From: Candidatus Flexifilum affinis
GTDB taxonomy: Bacteria; Chloroflexota; Anaerolineae; Aggregatilineales; Phototrophicaceae
Direction: 5' to 3'
Length of the DNA stretch: 64,000 bases
Assembly: GCA_016713325.1 (NCBI GenBank)
Contig: JADJPJ010000006.1
Location: forward strand, 186,001 to 250,000
A program made the position numbers and the translations under genes. Shown here piece by piece: positions 56,392 through 64,000 of this stretch (positions are counted from its first letter, which is position 1; every line of letters begins with the position of its first letter). Below the pieces are notes generated by a model. The model saw only the letters and a list, made by a program, of their open reading frames with translations, ran no database searches and had not been told where the DNA came from.

Positions 56392-57700
56392 GGCAGCGGG
56401 AGGCCCATGCCCGCTCTGTGGCGTAACGCCGTCCCTCTGTGACGGAATGGGCTTTGTACGCATCGAGGTCCCCATCGATCATCCGCAGTTCGGCAAACCG
56501 GTTCGCTGCCCGAACTATCGCGCCGCCGACGATACGGCACGGATCGAGAGACTGCGCGAACTGAGCAACCTCGACACCTACCACTCCCTTCGGTTCGACA
56601 ACTTTCTGACCGCCTTGCCGGGACTGACCCCGGCCCAAAACAGTTCTCTGGACTCCGCCTGGAATCGCGCGTTCAATTACGCTCAGGCGCCGGAGGGATG
56701 GCTGCTCCTGGTGGGCGGCGTGGGCTGTGGCAAGACGCACCTGGCCGCCGCCATCGGGCATGAACGCGTTCGACGCGGCGACACCGTCCTGTTCGTCACC
56801 ACGCCCGATCTGCTGGATCATCTGCGCAGCACCTATGGTCCCACTTCTGAAGTGGGCTACGACGAACTCTTCGACCGTTTGCGCGACGCACCGCTGCTCA
56901 TCCTGGATGACCTGGGTGCGGAAAATCCCAGCCCCTGGGCGCGCGAGAAGCTGTACCAGTTGATCAACCATCGGTACAGCCTGGCGCTGCCGACCGTCAT
57001 CACGACCAACAGTACGCTCGATCAGATGGATCCGCGGTTGCGCAGCCGCATGACCGATGTCAGTCTGGTCGGTCAGGTCAATATCTCCGCGCCGGATTAT
57101 CGCAACGTTCAGAGCAGTGGACGCGAACCGGTCTCTGACCTGATGATTTACGCGTCGATGCGCTTCGACAATTTCGATACCCGCACCAACGCTTCGCCCG
57201 ATGAACAGCGCAGCCTGACCGAAACGCTCGTCGCAGCACGCAGCTACGCCCAACAGCCGAAAAAATGGCTGGTACTACTGGGAGGCAGTGCTTCCGGCAA
57301 GACGCATCTCGCGGCGGCGATCGGCAACGCGGTCAAGGAAAACGGCGGTGAGGTCGTCTTCGTCACCGTCCCTGACCTGCTGGACAAGCTCCGGCAGTCC
57401 TTCGGGTCTTCGGGCAGCAATCAGTACGATGCCATCTTCAGCGCGGTACGAGATACCCGACTGCTGATCCTGGACGATCTCGGCACTCAGAATGCCACCC
57501 CCTGGGCGCGCGAAAAGCTGTTCCAGATCCTCAACTATCGCTATGTCGCGGCCCGGCCAACCGTCATCACGATTCACCTGCATGAGTGGGATCAGATCGA
57601 CCAGCGCATTGCCACCCGGATTAAAGATAACCAGCGCTGCGATATGCACCCCCTTCAGGTACGCGACTATCCCAGCCGCCGGGCCAATCGAAAAGCGTAG
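56315..57700 (+). CDS. Helicase loader with tandem DnaC/DnaI-like AAA+ domains
   Basis: The 461-residue protein has a Cys-rich N-terminal part (C32, C35, C42, C65, a probable zinc site as in DnaI). Two AAA+ modules follow: Walker A GGVGCGKTH (134-142) with Walker B LLILDDLG (194-201), and Walker A GGSASGKTH (323-331) with LLILDDLG (383-390). The modules are duplicates: FVTTPDLLDHLR matches FVTVPDLLDKLR, and LRFDNF matches MRFDNF. Usual loaders have one module. AAGGAAAGG just before ATG 56315 confirms the start inside dnaD. It should load DnaB, encoded upstream in the same operon. Confidence 0.88.
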   Translation: MRPLRDLLPKGTSESGAASPTSSSSEAAGGPCPLCGVTPSLCDGMGFVRIEVPIDHPQFGKPVRCPNYRAADDTARIERLRELSNLDTYHSLRFDNFLTALPGLTPAQNSSLDSAWNRAFNYAQAPEGWLLLVGGVGCGKTHLAAAIGHERVRRGDTVLFVTTPDLLDHLRSTYGPTSEVGYDELFDRLRDAPLLILDDLGAENPSPWAREKLYQLINHRYSLALPTVITTNSTLDQMDPRLRSRMTDVSLVGQVNISAPDYRNVQSSGREPVSDLMIYASMRFDNFDTRTNASPDEQRSLTETLVAARSYAQQPKKWLVLLGGSASGKTHLAAAIGNAVKENGGEVVFVTVPDLLDKLRQSFGSSGSNQYDAIFSAVRDTRLLILDDLGTQNATPWAREKLFQILNYRYVAARPTVITIHLHEWDQIDQRIATRIKDNQRCDMHPLQVRDYPSRRANRKA

Positions 57701-57705
57701 GCGCG

Positions 57706-58575
57706 ATGAGTTCTCGCAGTCTGGCCACCCCCGACATCACCGCGTACGAACGCCGTCATCGACAGGCCACTCATGATTTGATTTTCAGGAGCTATCGTGT
57801 CCACAGCCATCTGGACTGGCAAGAGTCTGAAGCCTGGCTGGAGAGTAACGACCATCCAGCCCGGCTGGCCTGGATCGGCGATCGGCTCGTCGGGGTCATG
57901 GCGGCCTCCGCGCCGCTCAACGGCGCTTGCTGGCTGCGCCTGGTGGTGGTGAGCGACTTCGGCGACGCGGGCCGAATCATTGCAGCGCTGTGGCAGACCA
58001 TGAAAGAGCACCTGCGCGAGCGAGGGGTGCGCACGGTCGCCGTGCTGGTCAGCCGGGACTGGTTGCTGTCATATCTGCGCGCCCTGACCTTTCGGCCAGA
58101 AGAAAATATCGTGACCCTGGAGCGCGACCGGCAGCCTCTCCCGCCACAGGTTCAAGCGGACAGCTTTATCCTGCGCCTCATCTATCCGCACGAAATCGAC
58201 GCGCTCACCGCAGTCGATCATACTGCGTTCGACCCGCCCTGGCAAATGGAAAAGACGGACATCCGACAGGCAGAGAAGATCTCTTCAGTTGCCACAGCCG
58301 CCTTGTGCGACGGCGAAATCATCGGCTACTCACTCTACACCGTCTACATCGATGGAGCGCATCTCGCGCGACTGGCCGTCATGCCCAGAGCGCAGGGGCG
58401 GGGTATCGCTAGCGCACTTCTTGCCGACGCCCTGCACCGCTTCGCAAGGCGGAGCATTTTTACCATGACCGTGAATACTCAGGCATCCAACATCCGTTCA
58501 CTGCGGCTCTACGAGCGATTTGGATTCGTCCGCAATGGATATGATCTGCCTGTGTGGGTGTACGATCTGAACTGA
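57706..58575 (+). CDS. Double-GNAT acetyltransferase
   Basis: The 289-residue protein has two GNAT folds. The N-terminal one (about residues 10-145) is degenerate with no clear acetyl-CoA loop. The C-terminal one (about 150-289) has the acetyl-CoA motif RLAVMPRAQGRGIASALL and the NTQASNIRSLRLYERFGF segment typical of RimI-like N-acetyltransferases. The substrate is unknown. It starts five bases after the helicase loader stop and so may be the last gene of the primosome operon. Confidence 0.85.
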   Translation: MSSRSLATPDITAYERRHRQATHDLIFRSYRVHSHLDWQESEAWLESNDHPARLAWIGDRLVGVMAASAPLNGACWLRLVVVSDFGDAGRIIAALWQTMKEHLRERGVRTVAVLVSRDWLLSYLRALTFRPEENIVTLERDRQPLPPQVQADSFILRLIYPHEIDALTAVDHTAFDPPWQMEKTDIRQAEKISSVATAALCDGEIIGYSLYTVYIDGAHLARLAVMPRAQGRGIASALLADALHRFARRSIFTMTVNTQASNIRSLRLYERFGFVRNGYDLPVWVYDLN

Positions 58576-58596
58576 TGGTGGGAGCTCTCGGCCGGC

Positions 58597-59043
58597 TCAC
58601 TGAAGACCGAGCAAGGCATCTCGATAAACGCCGGCCTCCTGGTTCGTCAGCCCGGCGTTTAATTGCAGCATCAGGTTCTCGTGAAAATAGGTGTACACGA
58701 CATCCCGCCGGGTCTCGTCATCATTGCGCAGTTCGGCAATATACGCTTCCCACTCGGCACGCTGGGCCTGGCTATCGAAGACAATGACCTGACCGCCCGC
58801 CGGGGCAATACGCGGAATTTCAAAAACCCAGCGATCCTTGAGCCCGGTTGGTCCCTCGCGGGTGATGGAGAGGTTTTGTTCCAGACCGCCGATGGGCAGT
58901 CCCGCGCGGGCGAAAGCGGTGAAGACATCCTGCACGCTGAAGCGGTCGAACGGGATAGGGGTTGGCGTCGGCTGTGGATTCAGCGCTTCGCACGCCGCAA
59001 AGGTAATTGCGATCACAAGGAGCACAAGGTATCGTTTGAGCAT
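58597..59043 (-). CDS. Small predicted lipoprotein of unknown function
   Basis: The 148-residue protein has a signal peptide with lipobox FAAC (Cys about residue 18), a short Pro/Thr spacer (PQPTPTPIP) and a mixed alpha/beta domain. AGGAG eight bases before the ATG at 59043 supports the start. I do not recognise the family. It is divergent from the KARI-like gene and convergent with the GNAT gene. Confidence 0.75.
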   Translation of the reverse strand: MLKRYLVLLVIAITFAACEALNPQPTPTPIPFDRFSVQDVFTAFARAGLPIGGLEQNLSITREGPTGLKDRWVFEIPRIAPAGGQVIVFDSQAQRAEWEAYIAELRNDDETRRDVVYTYFHENLMLQLNAGLTNQEAGVYRDALLGLQ

Positions 59044-59106
59044 TTCGGAGACTCCTGGCTTGGCGCTGCCAACCGTTCTTCCCAACAAAAGTGGGCAAAG
59101 ACCAAC

Positions 59107-60099
59107 ATGACTGTAATATATCACGACGAAGATGGCGATCTGAACGTCCTGTCGGGCAAGAGTGTAGCAATCATCGGTTACGGCAATATGGGCCGGCCGG
59201 TCGCGCTGAACCTTCGAGACAGCGGCGTCTCGGTGCTGGTCAGCGAACCGCGCGAGGAAAAACGTGACCACGCCGTACGCGAAGGCTTCGAACTCTTCCC
59301 GATTCGGGATGCGGTTGAAAGCGCGGACATCATCATGCCGCTGCTGCGCGACGAGGAAATGGCGCGCATCTACATCGAGTCTGTGTCCCCTTGGTTACAC
59401 CGCGGGCACACCCTCATCTTCAGCAGCGCCTACAACCTGACCTATGGGCTGATCGAAGCGCCTCCCTTTGTCGACGTCGGGCTGGTCTCGGCGAGGACCT
59501 TTGGTGCGGCCGTCCGCGAGCGCTTCCTGACCGGCGAAGGTTATGCCAGTTTTGTTGCCGTCGCCCAGGAGGCGTCACGCAACGCCTGGGAGGTCGTTCT
59601 CGCCGTGGCCAAGGGCATGGGCGCCCTGCTCGGCGGCGCCGTCGAAGTCGGATTCGAGCAGGAAACCGAACTGGACCTGTTCCTTCAGCAGGCAGTGCTC
59701 CCCCTCTTTCATCGCGCTGTCATCACCGCTGCAGAGCTCCTCCTCGAAGCGGGCTATTCCCCCGAAGCGGTCTTTACCGAGCTTTATCTTTCCGGCGAGA
59801 CTGCCGACTATCTGCGCATCGCGTCGCAGTACGGCCTATTGAGCGCGCTGGAGGGCCAGGGGCTACCGGCACAGTACGGCATGCTCAGCCGCTACGAACG
59901 CCTGGGGACACTGCAAATTGAGCGTCTGATGGAGACATCGCTGCGAGAAATTCGCGACCGCAAGTTTGCGGAGGAATGGTCAAAGGAATACCAGGCCGAC
60001 TATCCGCGTCTGCGCAACATGATGCGTCAGCGACGGGAAATGGACTTGTGGGAGCTGGAGAAGCAGACGCTGGAGCTGCTGCGACCCGAGTTCGACTGA
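59107..60099 (+). CDS. Ketol-acid reductoisomerase-like protein with lost catalytic residues
   Basis: The 330-residue protein aligns along its full length with class I IlvC. It keeps the N-terminal strand, the NADP-binding Rossmann loop VAIIGYGNMG (about 20-29), ALNLRDSGV, the ETELDLF metal region and the EAGYSPE helix. Catalytic positions known from IlvC are changed: His107 is Ser, Lys130 is Arg, the Mg2+ ligand Glu194 is Gln and a second Glu ligand (E230 equivalent) is Ser; Asp190 remains. It cannot be a normal KARI. It may be a reductase of another substrate, a regulatory or structural homologue, or a binding protein. No other branched-chain amino acid gene is nearby. Confidence 0.82.
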   Translation: MTVIYHDEDGDLNVLSGKSVAIIGYGNMGRPVALNLRDSGVSVLVSEPREEKRDHAVREGFELFPIRDAVESADIIMPLLRDEEMARIYIESVSPWLHRGHTLIFSSAYNLTYGLIEAPPFVDVGLVSARTFGAAVRERFLTGEGYASFVAVAQEASRNAWEVVLAVAKGMGALLGGAVEVGFEQETELDLFLQQAVLPLFHRAVITAAELLLEAGYSPEAVFTELYLSGETADYLRIASQYGLLSALEGQGLPAQYGMLSRYERLGTLQIERLMETSLREIRDRKFAEEWSKEYQADYPRLRNMMRQRREMDLWELEKQTLELLRPEFD

Positions 60100-60134
60100 C
60101 TTGGATCGGATGTCCAGAAGAGCCGCAAAAACAC

Positions 60135-60164
60135 AACGGGACAGATCGTCGGATCTGCCCCGTT
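60135..60164. terminator. Bidirectional terminator between the KARI-like and propeller genes
   Basis: AACGGG-A-CAGATC pairs with GATCTG-C-CCCGTT (one mismatch) around GTCG. On the minus strand it is followed by GTGTTTTTG. Confidence 0.75.
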
Positions 60165-60201
60165 CTGCATCTTATCTACCCATTCATCGATGGGGTGCGG
60201 G

Positions 60202-61240
60202 TTACATGCCGCTGGCGACGCGAATGACGCGGCCGCTGGCGGGCGCGCCAAACGCAGAGTCAACGGTCACGAGGAAGTTGCCATCAGCATCCATGGCGAA
60301 GCCATACGGGAAGTTGAGTCCCTCGGCTACCGCCATCAGACCATCTTCGCTCACGTGGACAATACGGCCGCTCGCCGGGATATAACCCGTGTCGCCAAAA
60401 CCGCCGGCCATCTCCACAGCGTAGAGCGTGCCATCGGCAGTCACCAGGATGTCCGTCACCAGGGTCAGACCCTCAAATGTACGCGCAAGCGTACCATCGG
60501 GCGTGTAGTGCTCGATGCGGGCGCTGCCGGGCTCAAAGGGGAAGCCGGAGAGAAAACCGACGTAGATAGTACCATCCGGCGCGACGGCAACGGCCGTCGG
60601 GACCGACTGAGAGGCGTTGTCAGCGGCAGGCCACGCAGCGAACAGCTGGAGACCGTCCGCCTCCGTCCAGGTCAGAAGCGAGTTGCCGCTGGCATCGATG
60701 ATGTAGACCTTGCCCTCAGCGTCGACGGCGATGTCCGCCGGGTTCGATACCAGTTCTTCGGCCTGGTCGGGGTTGTTGGCCTCTTCCGATGCGCCAATGT
60801 CGACGGACTGGAGGACTTCGCCAGTCTCAGCGCTGATCTGCGCCAGCGACTCGACGAGCTTGCCCTCGAACGGGCTTTCCGCGGGACCCATACCGAGAAC
60901 CAGCCAGTAAGGTCTTCGGTGATGTACACAGCGGTTGGGCCTTCGATCTGGCCAAGCCGGCGTCCATGCTCACCAGTTCAGGCACGATAACCGCGGTTTC
61001 GCCGTCGGCGGTGACCGCGCTGACCTGCCCGGTCAGGCCACCCGCGGCCGGGCCAAAGGGTCCTTGGACCTCGCTATCGCCACCGGCGCCTGCTTCGGCA
61101 ATGTAAAGTGTTCCATCCGCCGCGAGGAAAACATTACGAGGGTTGTTCAGCCCAGTGGCCACAACATCCTCATCCTGAGCCACGGCCGCACCCGTCATGA
61201 TGCCAAGAACAAGCATCAGAATCAGCAATTTACGGTACAT
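60202..61240 (-). pseudogene. ScyD/ScyE-like secreted beta-propeller, two frameshifts
   Basis: The gene starts at ATG 61240 (AAGGAG upstream) with a signal peptide ending AVAQ and a blade GLNNPRNVFLAADGTLYIAEAGAGG. Near 60950 the frame changes; the next frame gives EGPTAVYITEDL. Near 60918 it changes again; the third frame gives LVLGMGPAESPFEGKL and several NHL-type blades (ADIAVDAEGKVYIID, DILVTADGTLYAVE) to the stop at 60202. Adding one G and one T in homopolymer stretches restores a 346-residue protein. Two errors within 40 bases point to a consensus problem, but decay cannot be excluded. Confidence 0.78.
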
Positions 61241-61353
61241 TGTTTTCTCCTTGAGAGCAGTTCAAACAGAGCATGTCTCATGCGCTAATTAGCATATCGA
61301 AATGTGTCTGGCGCACTCATGAGAAAACAGTGAGAAACCGGACCCGCGTCCGC

Positions 61354-62133
61354 TTAAGTCGGTTTGTCGCCGTCCGTCTCCGGCTGGATAATTCCCGGCA
61401 CATTGACAGGGAAGCGCATCACCCGAAACACCTCGGCATATTCGACGCCAACCTCCTTGCCGGCCTCTTTGTCCCAGGAACGCACCATGTCGACCACGCT
61501 CTCGTCCAACTGTGACCGATGCCGCAGGAGCGCCTGAATCTTGCGGTCGGCGTAGTCCGTGATATCGACGGCGATGTTTGGCTTCGGTGTCAGATTGAAA
61601 TACAGTTCGGTGACGTGGTGCGGCTCAAGGGCTTCAGCCAGCAATTCACTAAAGATCGGCCGTGTTTCCGCACTTGGGAACACCGCGTAGAGCGCCGCTT
61701 CTCCGGATGCACGATGATCCGGGTGGTTGATATAGTCGAACTGCTCATTTTCAACCAGAATAGTCGTCGGATCCATGATGACGACGCGGTCCGGCTTCAA
61801 TTCGCGAATGAGGCGCGTGAGCTGTCGACGAAGTTCCATCGTGGGCTCCAGCGTCCCATCCGCAAAGCCGAGAAAGCGCACATCGTGCACGCCGGCCATT
61901 TCGGCGGCCTCGCGCTGTTCCTGCTGGCGCTGCTTGATTAGATCCGCCGGCCTGACGTTGGGGTCGTTGCTGCCGGCCGCCCCATCGGTCACGATACAAT
62001 AGGTCACCGTTGCCCCATGATCCGTCCAACGGGCGACGCTTCCTGCGGCGCCAAACTCGATGTCGTCGGGATGCGCAACAATCACAAGAATACGAAGAGG
62101 CTTTTCGGCATCGACTTCCAGCTTGATCGGCAT
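61354..62133 (-). CDS. PIG-L family N-acetylglucosamine deacetylase-like hydrolase
   Basis: The 259-residue protein has the PIG-L/LmbE zinc motif AHPDDIEFG near residue 21 and the later zinc-binding HPDHRASGEA, with VIMDPTT in between. The family removes acetyl groups from GlcNAc-containing lipids or thiol precursors (mycothiol, bacillithiol) and related glycans. Its position eight bases after a phosphohexomutase gene and near a beta-helix nucleotidyltransferase fits sugar-nucleotide or glycan metabolism. The exact substrate is unknown. Confidence 0.88.
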   Translation of the reverse strand: MPIKLEVDAEKPLRILVIVAHPDDIEFGAAGSVARWTDHGATVTYCIVTDGAAGSNDPNVRPADLIKQRQQEQREAAEMAGVHDVRFLGFADGTLEPTMELRRQLTRLIRELKPDRVVIMDPTTILVENEQFDYINHPDHRASGEAALYAVFPSAETRPIFSELLAEALEPHHVTELYFNLTPKPNIAVDITDYADRKIQALLRHRSQLDESVVDMVRSWDKEAGKEVGVEYAEVFRVMRFPVNVPGIIQPETDGDKPT

Positions 62134-62140
62134 TTTGAGC

Positions 62141-63520
62141 TCAACCTACCTTTTCCACATCGGGAAAGCGCTTCAGGACTTCGAAAAACAGATCACGATA
62201 CCGGTTCGCTTCTTTTGGCGTCTCCGCTTCAAAGCGAGACTCAGGACGGGTTCCGTGTTGCTCGCGCGGAGCACCCCCATCCGCGACTGAAGCGAACGCG
62301 CAGGCCATCGACGCTGACGATTTCCCCCTGCCCTTCCAGGGCCTCGCGCGCAGCCTCAATCACCTTGGCCTTCTGATCCTCCGGGACAGTGTGGGCGGTA
62401 CTCCGGCGTGCTGTGCAACGTCGGGATCTGGGCATTCAGTGAGGACAGTGGAAGCTGCGCCATACCCAGCAGCCGCAGCAGCAGTCCAGCCGCGTAGTAA
62501 GCGTCGTCGAACCCATAGTAGTTCTCCGCCAGGAACAAATGTCCGCTCGCCTCGCCACCGATCAGCGCGCCGGTCTCGACCATCTTCGCTTTGACCAGCG
62601 AATGGCCGCTCGCCCACATGACCGGTACTCCACCCGCACGCGCCACTTCGTCGAACAGTACCTGACTGGTCAGCACGTCGGCAATTACGGACGCGCCAGG
62701 GTTGCGCGTGAGCATATCACGCGCCAGCAGCGTCAGTGCCCGATCGGCGAGACAATCTCACCCTGCTCGTCGACCACGCCGAGACGATCGGCATCGCCAT
62801 CAAACGCGATTCCCAGATCGGCACCAACGTCGCGCACTTTTTCCGACAGTGCACGCATATTTTCGGCTTCCTGCGGGTCCGGCTGATGGTTCGGGTAACT
62901 TCCATCCAGATCGCAGAAGATCTCGGTGACGCGGTGCCCCCACGCCCGCAGGATGCGCGGACCGAAATAGCCACCTGTACCATTTCCAGCATCGATAACC
63001 ACATGCAGAGGGCGCATACGGAGTCTAGGGACAACATCAACCAGGTAATCGACCAGGGCGGACTCTTTGACCTTGACTTGACCGATATCGCCGTCGAAAT
63101 CCTCCGTCTGGATCAACTGGCGCAGCGCCTGAATCGCGTCACCATAAAGATTGCGCGCGCCAACGCACAGCTTGAAACCGTTCTGATCCGGCGAGAGGTG
63201 GCTGCCGGTGACCATTACGCCACCGGCATTGTCCTCGCGCACCGCGTACCAGTAGACCAGCGGTGTCGAGGCCAGGCCGATACTCAGCACGTCACAGCCG
63301 CTTGCCATCAGGCCTTCAACCAGGGCTTGCTTCAACGACTGCGAAGAGTTGCGATTGTCACGTCCGACGATGACGCGCCGCTTACCCTCTACGCGAAACA
63401 GATAAGTTCCGAACGCCGCCCAATGGCGAAAGCAACCGCGGTATCCAGCGGAGCATTGTCGCCATCTGCGCGTCCACGAATGTCATATTTCTTGAATAAG
63501 TTTGGGTCCAAATCTGCCAT
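62141..63520 (-). pseudogene. Phosphomannomutase/phosphoglucomutase, multiply frameshifted
   Basis: The gene starts at ATG 63520 (MADLDPNLFKKYDIRG, the typical family opening). Pieces in successive frames carry the family motifs: GRDNRNSSQ, the phospho-serine loop VTGSHLSPDQNG (here Gly-Ser-His instead of the usual Ala-Ser-His), the metal site AFDGDADRLG, GGEASGHLF and a C-terminal RASNTEPVLS phosphate-binding loop. Frame changes fall near 63412, 62745, 62395 and twice near 62240-62275. All but one look like single missing bases. An intact enzyme would interconvert hexose 1- and 6-phosphates. It precedes the PIG-L gene by seven bases. Confidence 0.8.
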
Positions 63521-63553
63521 TGATACACTCACTGTCTACTTCGGGCTGGTTGT

Positions 63554-64000
63554 CTAGCCCTGGGGATCGATGATGATGACCTGCTGCTTCACAAAAGCAC
63601 GCACACCATCGTTCAAATCCTGGTGCACGTGGGTTCCCGGTCCGACCTGGGCACGTTCGCCCACTTTGACGCCAGGCATCGTCATGACATCCACCGCCAG
63701 AAAAGCGCCCTGCCCGACGATCGCGCCGAGCTTGTCCCGCCCCGTATTCACCTTGTTCCCTTTGACGCAGCTGGGAACAGGCTCGCGGTCGATACGCAGA
63801 TTCGCTGTTGTGCAGCCCGCCGAGAAGTTGACATAAGGGGCGAATACGCTGTCCAGCACGCGACAGGCGTGCATATCACAGTGATCGGCGACATAGCTGC
63901 GCGCAACCTCGGTTGTGAAGCCCACATTGCAGTGATCCAGGACCATGGAATTGCGCACCAGCGAGTTGTTGCCAACGATGGTATGGGCGCCGATGTAGGC
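63554..64000 (-). CDS. C-terminal left-handed beta-helix of a nucleotidyltransferase-like protein (partial)
   Basis: The frame is open to the window edge; 148 C-terminal residues are present. They show hexapeptide repeats (YIGAHTIVGNNSLV, VGFTTEVARSYV, IVGQGAFLAVDVMTMPGVKVG), as in the acyltransferase or beta-helix part of GlmU-like and other NDP-sugar pyrophosphorylases. The catalytic N-terminal domain lies outside the window. Next to the phosphohexomutase gene it would complete a sugar-nucleotide pathway (inference). Confidence 0.78.
   Translation of the reverse strand, partial: AYIGAHTIVGNNSLVRNSMVLDHCNVGFTTEVARSYVADHCDMHACRVLDSVFAPYVNFSAGCTTANLRIDREPVPSCVKGNKVNTGRDKLGAIVGQGAFLAVDVMTMPGVKVGERAQVGPGTHVHQDLNDGVRAFVKQQVIIIDPQG

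Overview
The window (64 kb, GC-rich, no rRNA, tRNA, CRISPR array or insertion sequence seen) looks like a chromosome segment of a Gram-positive-like or monoderm-type bacterium, most probably a member of the Chloroflexota (Anaerolineae-like). This placement is inference. It rests on secreted LysM proteins with Thr/Pro linkers, a fused GlyQS glycyl-tRNA synthetase, a dnaG-rpoD operon, a DnaD-type primosome protein beside DnaB, a Thermus/Rickettsia-length isocitrate dehydrogenase and many GTG/TTG starts. No marker in the window proves it.

Layout. 0-2.5 kb: a beta-propeller fragment, a TolB-like protein and a frameshifted membrane protein. 2.6-6.4 kb: lipoyl synthase, a DnaB paralogue without the N-terminal domain, and a second primary-type sigma-70 gene broken by a frameshift. 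6.6-11.4 kb: a large DUF4062-NACHT-FGE protein (NLR-like) and a GAF histidine kinase/NarL regulator pair. 11.5-17.2 kb: a heterodimeric ABC exporter, a QueA-like protein and an SDR. 17.8-24.3 kb: a PAS histidine kinase, a P2A-type calcium ATPase with a zinc-ribbon protein, and NADP isocitrate dehydrogenase. 24.5-33.4 kb: a giant Ig-like/LysM secreted protein, a CoA-transferase, then a stress-type group (UspA, NarL regulator, GAF kinase, two CBS proteins) and a phosphoribosyltransferase. 33.5-41.5 kb: rpoD, dnaG, glyQS and an ECF sigma factor with a small membrane partner. 41.9-49.9 kb: rpoB alone (no rpoC), endonuclease V, a NagD-like phosphatase, a DUF1028 protein and a GT-C glycosyltransferase. 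50-53.5 kb: META/LysM, receiver, LysM lipoprotein and a lipoprotein. 53.6-60.1 kb: DUF151 nuclease-like protein, dnaB, dnaD-like, a tandem helicase loader, a double GNAT, a lipoprotein and a KARI-like protein that lost catalytic residues. 60.2-64 kb: a frameshifted propeller, PIG-L deacetylase, a multiply frameshifted phosphohexomutase and the end of a beta-helix nucleotidyltransferase.

How the genes work together. Core replication and transcription is well represented: DnaG, DnaB, DnaD-like, a DnaC-like loader, RpoD and RpoB. dnaB, dnaD and the loader form one primosome operon with a terminator hairpin directly in front of it. Signalling is dense: three histidine kinases, three receiver proteins, an ECF sigma factor and a NACHT ATPase. 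The least explained items are the DUF4062-NACHT-FGE protein, the catalytically degenerate KARI homologue, the duplicated-AAA loader, and an rpoB that ends in a strong terminator with no rpoC and carries an insertion of about 140 residues.

Caution: four genes contain single-base frameshifts, one of them (a phosphohexomutase) at least four. Most can be repaired by adding or removing one base, so consensus errors are as likely as real pseudogenes.
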